Positions 17,468 to 26,508 are shown, counted from the first letter of the stretch. The stretch: 64,000 nt of DNA from Haloplasmatales bacterium 4B (GCA_003586005.1 NSKI01000004.1:1-64000), one strand, 5' to 3'. The notes: a model not told the origin generated them from the letters alone. Numbers and translations: made by a program.

Positions 17468-18433
17468 ATGGGAAAATATATTATAAAAAGGATTCTTTTA
17501 ATGTTGATGACATTCTTCATTATTATGACCTTTTGTTTTGTTTTAATTAGAATGTTACCATTTAATATTCCAGTTGCACCAGATTCTGACCACGAGTTTA
17601 AGATAAGAGCATTAAGGACTGCTTATGGGTTAGATAAACCAATAATCACACAATATGGAATATTCTTAAGGAAACTATTTACCGAATTTGATTGGGGATT
17701 TTCAACAAAATATAAATACTTAGCACCCGTAGCAGAAATTATTTATGATAGATTAGGTCCGACAATGCTTGTTAACTTTTATTCTTTTTTTATCTCAATA
17801 CCTCTTGGGATAATTTTTGGTGTTATGGCTGCTCTTAGGAAAAATAAATTACCTGATTATTTAATAACTGTTGGAGTTATGTTGTTTATTTCAGTACCTT
17901 CTTATGTATATGCCTTTTTAGTGCAATATGTATTTGGTTACAAACTAGGCATTTTTCCTCTGACGATGGAAGCGGGTTATGCCTATTTTTCATGGTCAAT
18001 GTTTATGTCGATAGCATTGCCTATAATGGCATTGTCTTTTGGTCCTATAGCGACTTTGACACGATATACAAGAGCAGAATTAACTGAAGTATTGACTAGT
18101 GATTTTATGCTATTAGCACGAACTAAGGGACTTTCGAGAAGACAAGCTATTTATAGACATGGCTTTAGAAACTCATTAGTTGTAGTAATGCCAATTATTA
18201 TAGGTAATTTCATTGGTATTTTAGGCGGATCTTTAATAATTGAAAAAATTTTTTCAATTCCAGGGATTGGTAAATTATACTTAGCATCAATTGAATCGCT
18301 TGACTATAACTTATTTTTAGCTATAGCAATGTTCTATGTAGCAATAGGATTACTTGCTGTGCTATTTGTCGATTTAAGTTATGGAATCGTTGACCCACGT
18401 ATTCGAATAGGAGGTAGGAAAAGTGAAAGCTAG
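17468..18433 (+). CDS. oppB: Oligopeptide ABC transporter permease OppB (first locus)
   Basis: A 321-residue inner-membrane permease of the binding-protein-dependent transport family. It has the OppB N-terminus (GKYIIKRILLMLMTFFIIMT), six membrane segments, and the EAA-type loop for ATPase contact near RTKGLSRRQAIYRHGFRNS. It starts at ATG 17468 after AAGGAG; an in-frame ATG 33 bases upstream lacks a ribosome site. It overlaps oppC by 11 bases. Confidence 0.95.
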   Translation: MGKYIIKRILLMLMTFFIIMTFCFVLIRMLPFNIPVAPDSDHEFKIRALRTAYGLDKPIITQYGIFLRKLFTEFDWGFSTKYKYLAPVAEIIYDRLGPTMLVNFYSFFISIPLGIIFGVMAALRKNKLPDYLITVGVMLFISVPSYVYAFLVQYVFGYKLGIFPLTMEAGYAYFSWSMFMSIALPIMALSFGPIATLTRYTRAELTEVLTSDFMLLARTKGLSRRQAIYRHGFRNSLVVVMPIIIGNFIGILGGSLIIEKIFSIPGIGKLYLASIESLDYNLFLAIAMFYVAIGLLAVLFVDLSYGIVDPRIRIGGRKSES

Positions 18434-19901
18434 CAATTTTCCAGAAATTCCAGATGATAAATTTCAATTTGTTCAACAAAACGAAAAAATTTATGATGAG
18501 AAATTTAAAACAAAGCCAATAGGATATTTCAAAGATGCATGGCATCGTTTTAGAAAAAGTGTTGGTTCAGTAATAGCAGCCTTTGTATTATTCATTATTA
18601 TACTATTTGCAATTTTTGGCCAAATGATGACAGATTTTGATATGAGTTATAGTGACATGCACTTTAAGAACGCTTTGCCAAAAAGTGAATATTTTTCTCG
18701 ATTTGGTTTTTGGGATGGTACAAAAAAAGTTGATTTGAATGAGAAACAGTATAAATTTTATACAGAAGAAATTCCGGAAGCTGGATATATACTAGAAGAC
18801 CTCGGAACGTATGAGAAATTTGATTTAAAAAAGAACAGAAATGTAACTTATTATAAAGTTAGAGTTAATACATACAAATATGAAGGATTTATTTATAAAT
18901 TAGTATCCGGAAAAGAATTAACTGAAATTAAAGCTTATGAGAAAGAATCGGGTATTCAACTGATGTATCCTTTATTAAAAGATTTCATTTCTTCTAATGA
19001 TGCAAATGGAGATAATATTTTAATTAAAGATGGAGGACCAGTTAATGAAGCTTTTCGTTCTGGGGATCAAAAAATTGAGCCAGGACCATTTAGAATTCAG
19101 GGAGAACCAGTTTATGAAGTTGATCGTTCTGGGAAAGGAACTCAATATTCAATTAGGGTTTTAAACTATGAGAATTTCGTTTTTGAAAATGGACATGAAC
19201 CAAGTTTTATATTTGGAAGTAATTCCCATGGGCAAGATATTTTTGTTCGTTTAGCAACAGGTGCACGTTTGTCACTGTTACTAGGTTTAGCTGTGGCTGT
19301 TATCAATATTACAATTGGTGTTTTTTATGGTGCAGTGGAAGGATATTACGGATCAACTTCAGACTTATTAATGCAACGATTAGTTGAAATATTATCTGCC
19401 CTACCATTTATTGTACTCGTAACACTGTTCCAATTGCATTTATCTGACAAATTAGGGGTGCTTCCGACTTTACTTTTTGCGTTTGTTGTAACTGGATGGA
19501 TTGGTACGTCGAATACAGTTCGACAGCAGTTCTATCGTTATAAGAATCGAGAGTATGTTTTAGCTGCTAGAACATTAGGTGCTAAAGATCATAGATTAAT
19601 TTTTCGGCATATCTTGCCAAATGCTATTGGACCGATAATTACAGCTACAGTTCTAGTGATTCCAGGAGTCATATTCACTGAATCTATGCTCTCATATTTA
19701 AATATAGTAGACTTGTCGTCATCTCCAACATTAACTAGTATTGGATCGCTTTTATCTGACGGACAAGCTAGTATTAGAACAAATCCACACATTATTACAT
19801 TTCCTGCAGTTTTTATCTCAATTTTAATGATATCTTTTAACGTGTTTGGAAATGGATTAAGAGATGCATTTAATCCTTCCTTAAGAGGAGTTGAGGAATA
19901 G
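18423..19901 (+). CDS. oppC: Oligopeptide ABC transporter permease OppC with enlarged external domain (first locus)
   Basis: A 492-residue OppC-type permease; usual members are about 300 residues. A first membrane segment (about 43-66) is followed by an outside region of roughly 210 residues (about 67-278), then the normal core with five membrane segments and the EAA loop AARTLGAKDHRLIFRHILPN. The outside insertion is polar and rich in Lys, Glu and Tyr. GTG start with an AGGAGG ribosome site inside the end of oppB. The second OppC in the window has a smaller insertion of the same placement. Confidence 0.92.
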   Translation: MKASNFPEIPDDKFQFVQQNEKIYDEKFKTKPIGYFKDAWHRFRKSVGSVIAAFVLFIIILFAIFGQMMTDFDMSYSDMHFKNALPKSEYFSRFGFWDGTKKVDLNEKQYKFYTEEIPEAGYILEDLGTYEKFDLKKNRNVTYYKVRVNTYKYEGFIYKLVSGKELTEIKAYEKESGIQLMYPLLKDFISSNDANGDNILIKDGGPVNEAFRSGDQKIEPGPFRIQGEPVYEVDRSGKGTQYSIRVLNYENFVFENGHEPSFIFGSNSHGQDIFVRLATGARLSLLLGLAVAVINITIGVFYGAVEGYYGSTSDLLMQRLVEILSALPFIVLVTLFQLHLSDKLGVLPTLLFAFVVTGWIGTSNTVRQQFYRYKNREYVLAARTLGAKDHRLIFRHILPNAIGPIITATVLVIPGVIFTESMLSYLNIVDLSSSPTLTSIGSLLSDGQASIRTNPHIITFPAVFISILMISFNVFGNGLRDAFNPSLRGVEE

Positions 19902-19902
19902 A

Positions 19903-21993
19903 ATGGAAAAAATTTTAGAAGTTAAAAATTTAAAAATTTCATTTAGAACAAATAATGGGAATGTAAAGGCTGTTCGTGATATTAATTTTGATTTATACAA
20001 GGGCGAAACCCTTGGTATAGTTGGTGAGTCAGGTTCTGGTAAATCAGTCACAGCACGTGCTATTCTTGGGATATTAGCAGGAAATAGAATCATCGATGGT
20101 GGGGAATTATATTTTGATGGGCTTGATTTATTAAGGATTTCGGAGAGTACTTTCTATGATATCCGGGGATCTAGAATTTCAATGATCTATCAAGATCCAC
20201 TATCAAGTTTAAATCCTATTATGAGAATTGGGAAGCAAATAACTGAGGCTATGGTTTTAAAGTCAAAGACCTCACATAGAGTAGGTAGACAAAACATAAG
20301 GATTTTTAATAAATCAATATTGTACAATTTAAATAGTTTATCTTATAAAGATAGTAAAGACCTCAAAGAAATAGTAAAAATATATCGTAAGGTTTTAATT
20401 CAATCTGCAAAACTGGAATTAGATTATAAGCATATTAAAGATAATTTAGTAAGTGCTGAAAAGATATTGAGTGAAAATATTATGATTGTTGAGACTCAAG
20501 GTAATAATATTGAATCTATTTCTACTACTTTTAGTCAATTTGCAAAAAGAATTTATCGTAGTATTAATAAATCACTTAAAAAGAGTAATAGTTTGGTATT
20601 CAAGAACACAGATGAAGTTAAAATGCTTATAAATACATACAGAAAAAAGAAAATTGAATTTACTGAATTTAAAACTAAATTAACATCAACTCTAAATTCA
20701 ATACATGAAGAAATTAAAACTGTATTAGCTATAGAAAAACCAGATTTTTTCTCAATTGCTATAGCAAATAAAACTTATATAGATGCAGGAAAAGAATTAA
20801 AATTGAGTGAAGAAGAAAATGTACAAGTGTTTCTTGACAAGTATTTTAAATATCTTAAAAAAGCTGTTCAAAATTCACGAAGGAAATCTGTTAATCAGAA
20901 AAAGGCTTTAGTTGAATATCTGTTAGAAAATCAAAAAATATTTGATGAAACATTTACTAAATCTGAATCAAAAAGACTTATTAAGCAAGTAAATAAACAA
21001 ATTCATCAAGCTGCTGATTTATTATCGCCTGGTAAAGATAAATTTTTTAATGCTTTAATATCTCAATTAGGAGTACATTTTAATGACTATTTTGAAACAA
21101 AGATTTCAATAAAAAAAGATTCAAAAAAATCCAAAAATAGTACAAATCAATTTACTGATTGTTCTGAAAAATTGGCTAAAATTAATGAGTACTACTGCAA
21201 GTTAATTGAATCAATCAATGAAAATATTCATGGGAAGATTGATTTAGATGAAGTTGTTAATAACTTAGATGTAGATTACAAAGAACATGTAAGTGATTAT
21301 GTAAATGTTGTATCAATTTTTGAAGCTAAACAAAATGCATTATCATTAATGAGAGAAGTAGGTATAAAAGATCCTGAGAAACGATATAAACAATATCCAT
21401 TTCAATTTTCAGGCGGTATGCGACAAAGAATAGTTATTGCGATAGCGATTAGTTTTAATCCGGATATCCTTATTTGTGATGAACCAACAACAGCTTTAGA
21501 TGTTACAATTCAATCACAAATTCTTGAATTAATTAATAAAATTAAAAATGAACATAATCTGTCTGTAATTTTTATAACACACGACTTGGGTGTTATTGCT
21601 AATATGGCTGATAGAATTGCAGTTATGTATGCGGGTAAGATAGTAGAGTATGGAAATGTAGATGAAATCTTTTATAATCCAAGGCATCCATACACTTGGG
21701 CACTTCTTTCTTCAATGCCAGATTTAGATACAAAAGAAAAGCTTGAATCTATTCCAGGTACACCCCCAAATATGATTCATCCACCTATAGGTGATGCATT
21801 TGCGGTTAGAAATAAATATGCAATGAAGATTGACTTTGAAAAACAGCCACCATTGTTTAAAATTTCTGAGACGCACTATGCTGCAACATGGTTATTACAT
21901 CCAAAAGCACCTAAGGTAGAAAAACCTAGAATCGTTACAGAGCGTATTGAACGTGTAAAGAAACAGTTAGGGGTGAATCTCAATGGTGAATAA
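19903..21993 (+). CDS. oppD: Oligopeptide ABC transporter ATPase OppD with very large insertion (first locus)
   Basis: A 696-residue ATPase; OppD proteins are normally about 330-350. Walker A GESGSGKS is at 41-48 and the Q-loop YQDPLSSLNP has Gln97, but the signature SGGMRQR begins only at residue 503. In the second OppD here the same distance is 59 residues, so about 345 residues are inserted in the helical subdomain. The insertion is Lys/Asn/Ser-rich and looks largely helical. Walker B, LICDEPTTALD, the H-loop FITHDLG and the C-terminal OppD motif are intact, so it should be active. ATG 19903 is preferred; an upstream in-frame TTG lacks a ribosome site. It overlaps oppF by 11 bases. Confidence 0.93.
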   Translation: MEKILEVKNLKISFRTNNGNVKAVRDINFDLYKGETLGIVGESGSGKSVTARAILGILAGNRIIDGGELYFDGLDLLRISESTFYDIRGSRISMIYQDPLSSLNPIMRIGKQITEAMVLKSKTSHRVGRQNIRIFNKSILYNLNSLSYKDSKDLKEIVKIYRKVLIQSAKLELDYKHIKDNLVSAEKILSENIMIVETQGNNIESISTTFSQFAKRIYRSINKSLKKSNSLVFKNTDEVKMLINTYRKKKIEFTEFKTKLTSTLNSIHEEIKTVLAIEKPDFFSIAIANKTYIDAGKELKLSEEENVQVFLDKYFKYLKKAVQNSRRKSVNQKKALVEYLLENQKIFDETFTKSESKRLIKQVNKQIHQAADLLSPGKDKFFNALISQLGVHFNDYFETKISIKKDSKKSKNSTNQFTDCSEKLAKINEYYCKLIESINENIHGKIDLDEVVNNLDVDYKEHVSDYVNVVSIFEAKQNALSLMREVGIKDPEKRYKQYPFQFSGGMRQRIVIAIAISFNPDILICDEPTTALDVTIQSQILELINKIKNEHNLSVIFITHDLGVIANMADRIAVMYAGKIVEYGNVDEIFYNPRHPYTWALLSSMPDLDTKEKLESIPGTPPNMIHPPIGDAFAVRNKYAMKIDFEKQPPLFKISETHYAATWLLHPKAPKVEKPRIVTERIERVKKQLGVNLNGE

Positions 21994-23257
21994 TGAAAAA
22001 GGAATAATATTAAAAGTTTCTCGTTTGAAACAATATTTTAAAATCGGTAAGTCGTATTTAAAAGCTGTTCATGATGTTAGTTTTGAAGTTAAAAAAGGCG
22101 AAAACTTTGGTATTGTAGGTGAGTCTGGGTGTGGAAAAACCACAATTGGACGTTCAATTATTAAGTTATATAAAATAACTTCAGGTGATATATTTTTTAA
22201 AGGTCAAAGAATTTCAGCTGGTACAAGATGGAATGATAAAGAAATAAAACGCACTCGGATTCGGACTTACGAAGAGATTAAACGATTAAAAAATGAGTTC
22301 AAAACAGATTCTAGTAAATTATCAAAACAAGAACTTGAACAAAAAATTTCAAGTCTAAAAGCAGAGGCTAAAAACGCTATTAGTGAACAATTAGAGCTTA
22401 TTAGAAAAGCTAAATATGATAATAAATATTATAGTAGTTCCTATATTGATGCTATAATTGAAAAGATTCACAATAAATATGAACAGAAAATTAAAGAGGC
22501 AAATACTAAGCAAGATGAAGAAGCATTAAAAAAACTAAATAAGGAAATGGATAAGGAAATTAAATTAGCAAAAAAAGAAAACATAATGACAAAAATGCAA
22601 ATGGTTTTCCAAGATCCAATAGCATCAATAAATCCACGGATGACTGTTCGTGAAATTATCGCGGAAGGATTAAAAATTCAGGGGGTTAGGGATAAGAAAT
22701 ATATTGATAGACGTGTATATGAAATGCTAGAGCTAGTTGGTCTTGTACCTGAGCATGCTTCTCGTTATCCTCATGAATTTAGTGGAGGGCAACGCCAAAG
22801 AATTGGTGTAGCTCGTGCCCTTATAATGAATCCTGAGTTAATTATCGCTGATGAACCAGTTTCTGCTCTTGACGTTTCTGTCCAAGCACAAATTATAAAT
22901 CTTTTAAGTGATTTACGAGAGAAATTTGGAATAACAATTATGTTTATTGCCCATGATTTATCAGTTATTAAATATTTTTGTGATCGTATTTGTGTTATGT
23001 ATTATGGAAATATGGTTGAATTAGCTCCAGCTGATGAGTTATTTAAAAACCCACTTCATCCGTATACAAAATCATTATTATCTGCAATTCCGGTTCCAGA
23101 TCCTCATTTTGAAAAACAAAGGGAAAGAATAATTTATAATGCTGTACTAGAACATGATTATTCTGTAGATAAACCTAAATTACGTGAAATTACTGAAGAA
23201 CATTTTATACTATGTAATGAAGCTGAGTTTCAAAAATATAAGAAACAATTAAAGTAA
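21983..23257 (+). CDS. oppF: Oligopeptide ABC transporter ATPase OppF with insertion (first locus)
   Basis: A 424-residue OppF-type ATPase. Walker A GESGCGKT starts at residue 46, the Q-loop Gln is near 210, and the signature FSGGQRQRIG and IIADEPVSALD follow. The Walker A to Q-loop distance is about 100 residues longer than in ordinary family members. The extra part is highly charged and probably coiled coil. It ends with the normal C-terminal HPYTKSLLSAIPVPDP region. It pairs with OppD as the heterodimeric motor. Confidence 0.94.
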   Translation: MVNNEKGIILKVSRLKQYFKIGKSYLKAVHDVSFEVKKGENFGIVGESGCGKTTIGRSIIKLYKITSGDIFFKGQRISAGTRWNDKEIKRTRIRTYEEIKRLKNEFKTDSSKLSKQELEQKISSLKAEAKNAISEQLELIRKAKYDNKYYSSSYIDAIIEKIHNKYEQKIKEANTKQDEEALKKLNKEMDKEIKLAKKENIMTKMQMVFQDPIASINPRMTVREIIAEGLKIQGVRDKKYIDRRVYEMLELVGLVPEHASRYPHEFSGGQRQRIGVARALIMNPELIIADEPVSALDVSVQAQIINLLSDLREKFGITIMFIAHDLSVIKYFCDRICVMYYGNMVELAPADELFKNPLHPYTKSLLSAIPVPDPHFEKQRERIIYNAVLEHDYSVDKPKLREITEEHFILCNEAEFQKYKKQLK

Positions 23258-23270
23258 ATTGTATTGTTTG

Positions 23271-23675
23271 ATGAAAAATTTACGTAAATATATTATTTCT
23301 GTTGTAATAGGTTTATTTACTACTTTAGGGGTTTTGCTACTTAAAAATACCTTTATACAAAAAGATATACTTCAGTTTTATTCGGACTTAACGGATGCTT
23401 TCTTTATTCCTGGAGTATTCTTTATATCATTTGGTCTTTTAATTTTAGCTACAAATGAACATATCTTTGATACTGTTACTTATGGAGTTCATGCCGTATT
23501 TAATGCATTTAGAAAACGTGAAAATCGAAAGTTGAAACGTAGTTATATAGAGTATCGACAACACAGAGAAGAAAATGGGAAAGTTTCATTTTTGTATTTA
23601 ATTAATGTTGGCTTGTTATTTGTTGCTATTAGTATTGTATTTTTATTATTATTTAACAGTAAATATTATGGATAA
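23271..23675 (+). CDS. DUF3899-like membrane protein (downstream of oppF)
   Basis: A 134-residue protein with three hydrophobic segments (about 6-22, 39-62 and 110-130) separated by a basic cytoplasmic loop. The layout and the central pattern D-x-F-F-I-P-G-x-x-F-x-S resemble DUF3899, a family with no known function. It begins 13 bases after oppF, so it is probably the last gene of the opp operon. An oppositely oriented relative lies immediately beyond the terminator at 23747. ATG 23271 is used; an in-frame TTG at 23259 is less likely. Confidence 0.65.
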   Translation: MKNLRKYIISVVIGLFTTLGVLLLKNTFIQKDILQFYSDLTDAFFIPGVFFISFGLLILATNEHIFDTVTYGVHAVFNAFRKRENRKLKRSYIEYRQHREENGKVSFLYLINVGLLFVAISIVFLLLFNSKYYG

Positions 23676-23689
23676 AATATTAGATTAAC

Positions 23690-23731
23690 ATAAAAAATAG
23701 CTGCTCTCTTTGATAGAACAGCTATTTTTCT
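23690..23731. terminator. Bidirectional terminator between convergent DUF3899-like genes
   Basis: AAAAATAGCTG and CAGCTATTTTT arms with A/T runs on both sides. Confidence 0.85.
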
Positions 23732-23746
23732 GTAAATTTTATTAAA

Positions 23747-24172
23747 TTAATAAAAATATATTAATAATGAAAGTACAATGGTAATAGCTAAATGGGTGAA
23801 TGAAGTAACAAGTAAAATGGGCATGTTTTTCCAAATTTTACTTTTCCGATATTCAACAAAGTCATAAATACTATCTATTTTAACTTTTTCACCATCAGCA
23901 TTTATTAGTCCAGCATCTTTTTCGTCTGATTTCCAATATTTAGGTAAGAAGAATAAAACATATTTTTTTGTCTTATGCCAACTGTACCGAAAAACATCAA
24001 AACCGCCACGATCTAATACTACTTTAAATAATAAAACTGAAGTAAATAAACTTGAAGTAATAAACCAACTATCAATAAACCTTTTATAAGTAATTTCGCC
24101 AAAAACAGTTACCATAATAGCAATCCCTAGTATGAATAATGATAAAACAAGAAAGTTCTTCTTAATATTCAT
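23747..24172 (-). CDS. DUF3899-like membrane protein (paralogue)
   Basis: A 141-residue protein with the same plan as the DUF3899-like gene on the other strand: two N-terminal hydrophobic segments, D-S-W-F-I-T-S-S-L-F at the matching position, a basic loop ending in EYRKSKI, and a last membrane segment at the C-terminus. The two look like diverged copies arranged tail to tail. Start ATG at 24170-24172 behind GAGAGG; the GTG nine bases upstream is part of the ribosome site. Function unknown. Confidence 0.62.
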   Translation of the reverse strand: MNIKKNFLVLSLFILGIAIMVTVFGEITYKRFIDSWFITSSLFTSVLLFKVVLDRGGFDVFRYSWHKTKKYVLFFLPKYWKSDEKDAGLINADGEKVKIDSIYDFVEYRKSKIWKNMPILLVTSFTHLAITIVLSLLIYFY

Positions 24173-24488
24173 TTTTTTCACCTCTCATATATGATTAGCA
24201 TTATAACAAAAAAAATTATAAAAGTGAATGCTTTATAGGTAATTGCATAAAAAATTGAAAAGTGTCGAAAATAAAATTGATAATTTAAATAAAATTATTT
24301 CGAAATTATGAAAAAAATAATATAAAAATATGTAGTATCTCAAGTAAGTAATTCCTGTAAAGTTATTTGTAAATTTTCACATGTTTAGATATTTTTTTCG
24401 TGAATAACCCCCTTTTTTATAAAATAACTGTATAAACTCTAATAGTAGTTATATTTTTTAAAATATATGTCTTTTCATTAAAAAAATC
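24173..24488. other. Intergenic region of about 315 bases
   Basis: Very AT-rich. Apart from the reverse-strand ribosome site at its left end and the oppA promoter just beyond its right end, I see no open frame, RNA fold or convincing operator. Confidence 0.6.
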
Positions 24489-24517
24489 TTTACAAGAATA
24501 AGTTAAGATGATATACT
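24489..24517 (+). promoter_or_regulatory. Sigma-A type promoter of the second oppA
   Basis: TTTACA, 17-bp spacer, TATACT, with a leader of about 50 bases. It places the start of transcription after the in-frame ATG at 24508, which rules that codon out as the start. Confidence 0.7.
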
Positions 24518-24576
24518 TACAACAAGTATCAAATAGGGGATACTATAAAAATAAAATTTTAGGAGGAAGAGAACCT

Positions 24577-26421
24577 ATGAAGAAAGTCTTAAGTATTTTA
24601 TTTGTCTTAACACTTGCGATTTTACTTGCTGGTTGTAAAGGCGATAAAGAAATTTCTGGTAGTGGAATGATTCAAGACGTTAACGTACGTCGCGCAATCT
24701 CAATGGCTATTGATAAAGCTTATTATACAGATACTATTTTAGCAAACGAATCATACCCTGCAGATTATTATATCCCATATAATTTTTATGGTGGTATTGG
24801 CGATAATGGTGAAGGTGTAGATTTTCGTGTTAGAGCTGAACAAGTATTTGGCGATTTCTTACCATTCACAAAATATGACATGCCAGCAGGTAGTGCTGAA
24901 TCACAATCACCTTCTGGATATAATCATTACAATATAGAAGAAGCTAAACAACTTTGGGAAGACTCTAGAAAACGTTTTGGTATTGAAAAAGATGAAACTG
25001 TAGTCTTTAAAATGCTAGTTCATAATACTGCATCTTGGACTTCATTATATGACCATGTAAAAGCTGAAATTGAAAAGAACTTAACTGGTACTAAAATTAA
25101 AATTATTAGTGTAACTTTCGGAGAAAAACTTGATAAAGCGCCTACTGGTGATTTCGATATTTTATTCTCTGGTTGGGGACCTGACTACATGGATCCAATT
25201 ACATATTTAGATTTATTTGTTACTGGTAATGGACATAATAATATTCATTATAGTAATCCTGAATATGATTATCTAATCAACCAAGCTAAAATTGGAGCAT
25301 TCCAAGGTCAAGAAAGATTAGATGCATATGTAAGAGCAGAAAAAATCTTACTTCAAGATGATGTAGCTTTACTTCCAATCTTCCAATCTAATTCTGTAGG
25401 TTTAAGAAGAACTCAACTTCAAAACTTTTATACACAATCTGTTGGTCCTGACTATATCTTAAAATGGGTTTCTTGGGATACAACTGATGATGCATGGGCT
25501 GCTAAAGAAGCTGACTTAAAAGCTGCTAGAATTGATGGAGATGAAACAGTTTTAAAATTGTTAGAAACTTCAAAAATTCCTGATATGGCTTCATTTACTA
25601 CAACTGACCAAGTGTCATTCTATAATTTGGCACAAATAAATGAAGGTTTAATGGTTGCTGGAAATCCTCAAAGTAATGAACAATACCTACCTGGTATGGC
25701 TGAAAGTTATACTGTAAGTGAAGATGGTAAAGTTTATACTTTCACATTAAGAGAAGACCAACCATGGGTTAAATCAGATGGCACTCAATACAATAACGAA
25801 GTAGTTACAGCTGAAGATTTCGTATTTGCTTGGAGAAAATTAGCAGATCCTAGAGTAGCTAGTGAATATTCATATTTATTAGAAACAATTGGTGTTAAAG
25901 GTTGGGAAATTGCATATGAAGATGTAACTGACATGACTGATGCTGAAATTGATACTGAACTAGCTAAATTAGGTGTAGAAGCAACTGGCGAATTTGAATT
26001 AACAGTAACATTAAATACTGCTGCTGATTATTTCTTAGGTATGATGTCATTCCCTTCATTCTATCCTGTAAACGAAGCATTCTATACATCTTTAGGTGAA
26101 GATTATGGTAAAACTCTAACTCCTGAGAACTTACTATATAATGGTGCATATTACTTGAGTAATTGGGATAATAATGGTCATACACTACAAAAGAGTGATC
26201 TTTACTGGGATAAAGATACAGTAAGTATTGATAAAGTAATTTACGAATTAGTTGAATCTGCAGAACCAGAAGTACAAGTACAAATGTACTTAGATGGTGA
26301 TATTGACTCTGTTATATTACGAACAGGTGCTTTAGTAGAAACATATGGTGCTCGTAGTGATGTTCGTACTACTGGATCAACTACAGCTTGGTACTTAGAA
26401 TTTAACATTAATAATCACTAA
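24577..26421 (+). CDS. Circularly permuted oligopeptide-binding lipoprotein (second locus)
   Basis: A 614-residue OppA-family lipoprotein with its two halves in reversed order. Residues 1-20 are a signal peptide with lipobox LLAGC (Cys20). Residues about 30-297 are the usual C-terminal half: DVNVRRAISMAIDKAYY, the GWGPDYMDPITYLDLF block, and the typical end VGPDYILKW. A linker (298-324) follows. Residues 325-614 are the usual N-terminal half: LLETSKIPDMAS, GMAESYTVSEDGKVYTFTLR, ENLLYNGAYYLSNW, ending WYLEFNINNH. In ordinary OppA that last strand runs straight into DVRVRQA-type sequence, so the protein is cut at that point and rejoined at the old termini. Strong AGGAGG before ATG 24577; strong promoter and terminator. 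Confidence 0.9.
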   Translation: MKKVLSILFVLTLAILLAGCKGDKEISGSGMIQDVNVRRAISMAIDKAYYTDTILANESYPADYYIPYNFYGGIGDNGEGVDFRVRAEQVFGDFLPFTKYDMPAGSAESQSPSGYNHYNIEEAKQLWEDSRKRFGIEKDETVVFKMLVHNTASWTSLYDHVKAEIEKNLTGTKIKIISVTFGEKLDKAPTGDFDILFSGWGPDYMDPITYLDLFVTGNGHNNIHYSNPEYDYLINQAKIGAFQGQERLDAYVRAEKILLQDDVALLPIFQSNSVGLRRTQLQNFYTQSVGPDYILKWVSWDTTDDAWAAKEADLKAARIDGDETVLKLLETSKIPDMASFTTTDQVSFYNLAQINEGLMVAGNPQSNEQYLPGMAESYTVSEDGKVYTFTLREDQPWVKSDGTQYNNEVVTAEDFVFAWRKLADPRVASEYSYLLETIGVKGWEIAYEDVTDMTDAEIDTELAKLGVEATGEFELTVTLNTAADYFLGMMSFPSFYPVNEAFYTSLGEDYGKTLTPENLLYNGAYYLSNWDNNGHTLQKSDLYWDKDTVSIDKVIYELVESAEPEVQVQMYLDGDIDSVILRTGALVETYGARSDVRTTGSTTAWYLEFNINNH

Positions 26422-26470
26422 GAATGTAGCAAAATTGGATATTAAAATAAGTACAAAATAAAAGTATATA

Positions 26471-26508
26471 AAGATTACTATAAGTAAGTGCTTATAGTAA
26501 TCTTTTTG
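26471..26508 (+). terminator. Terminator after the second oppA
   Basis: AAGATTACTATAAG paired with CTTATAGTAATCTT, followed by Ts. It separates the lipoprotein gene from oppB. Confidence 0.88.

Noticed and set aside
24372-24386. CodY box upstream of the second oppA
   Set aside because: It matches the consensus at only about 11 of 15 bases in very AT-rich DNA, so chance is likely.
24577-26421. Reading the permuted OppA as two fused or frameshifted gene remnants
   Set aside because: A single open frame with a signal peptide, ribosome site, promoter and terminator, with neither half missing or duplicated, is better explained by circular permutation. Misassembly remains possible and is listed as the refuting test.
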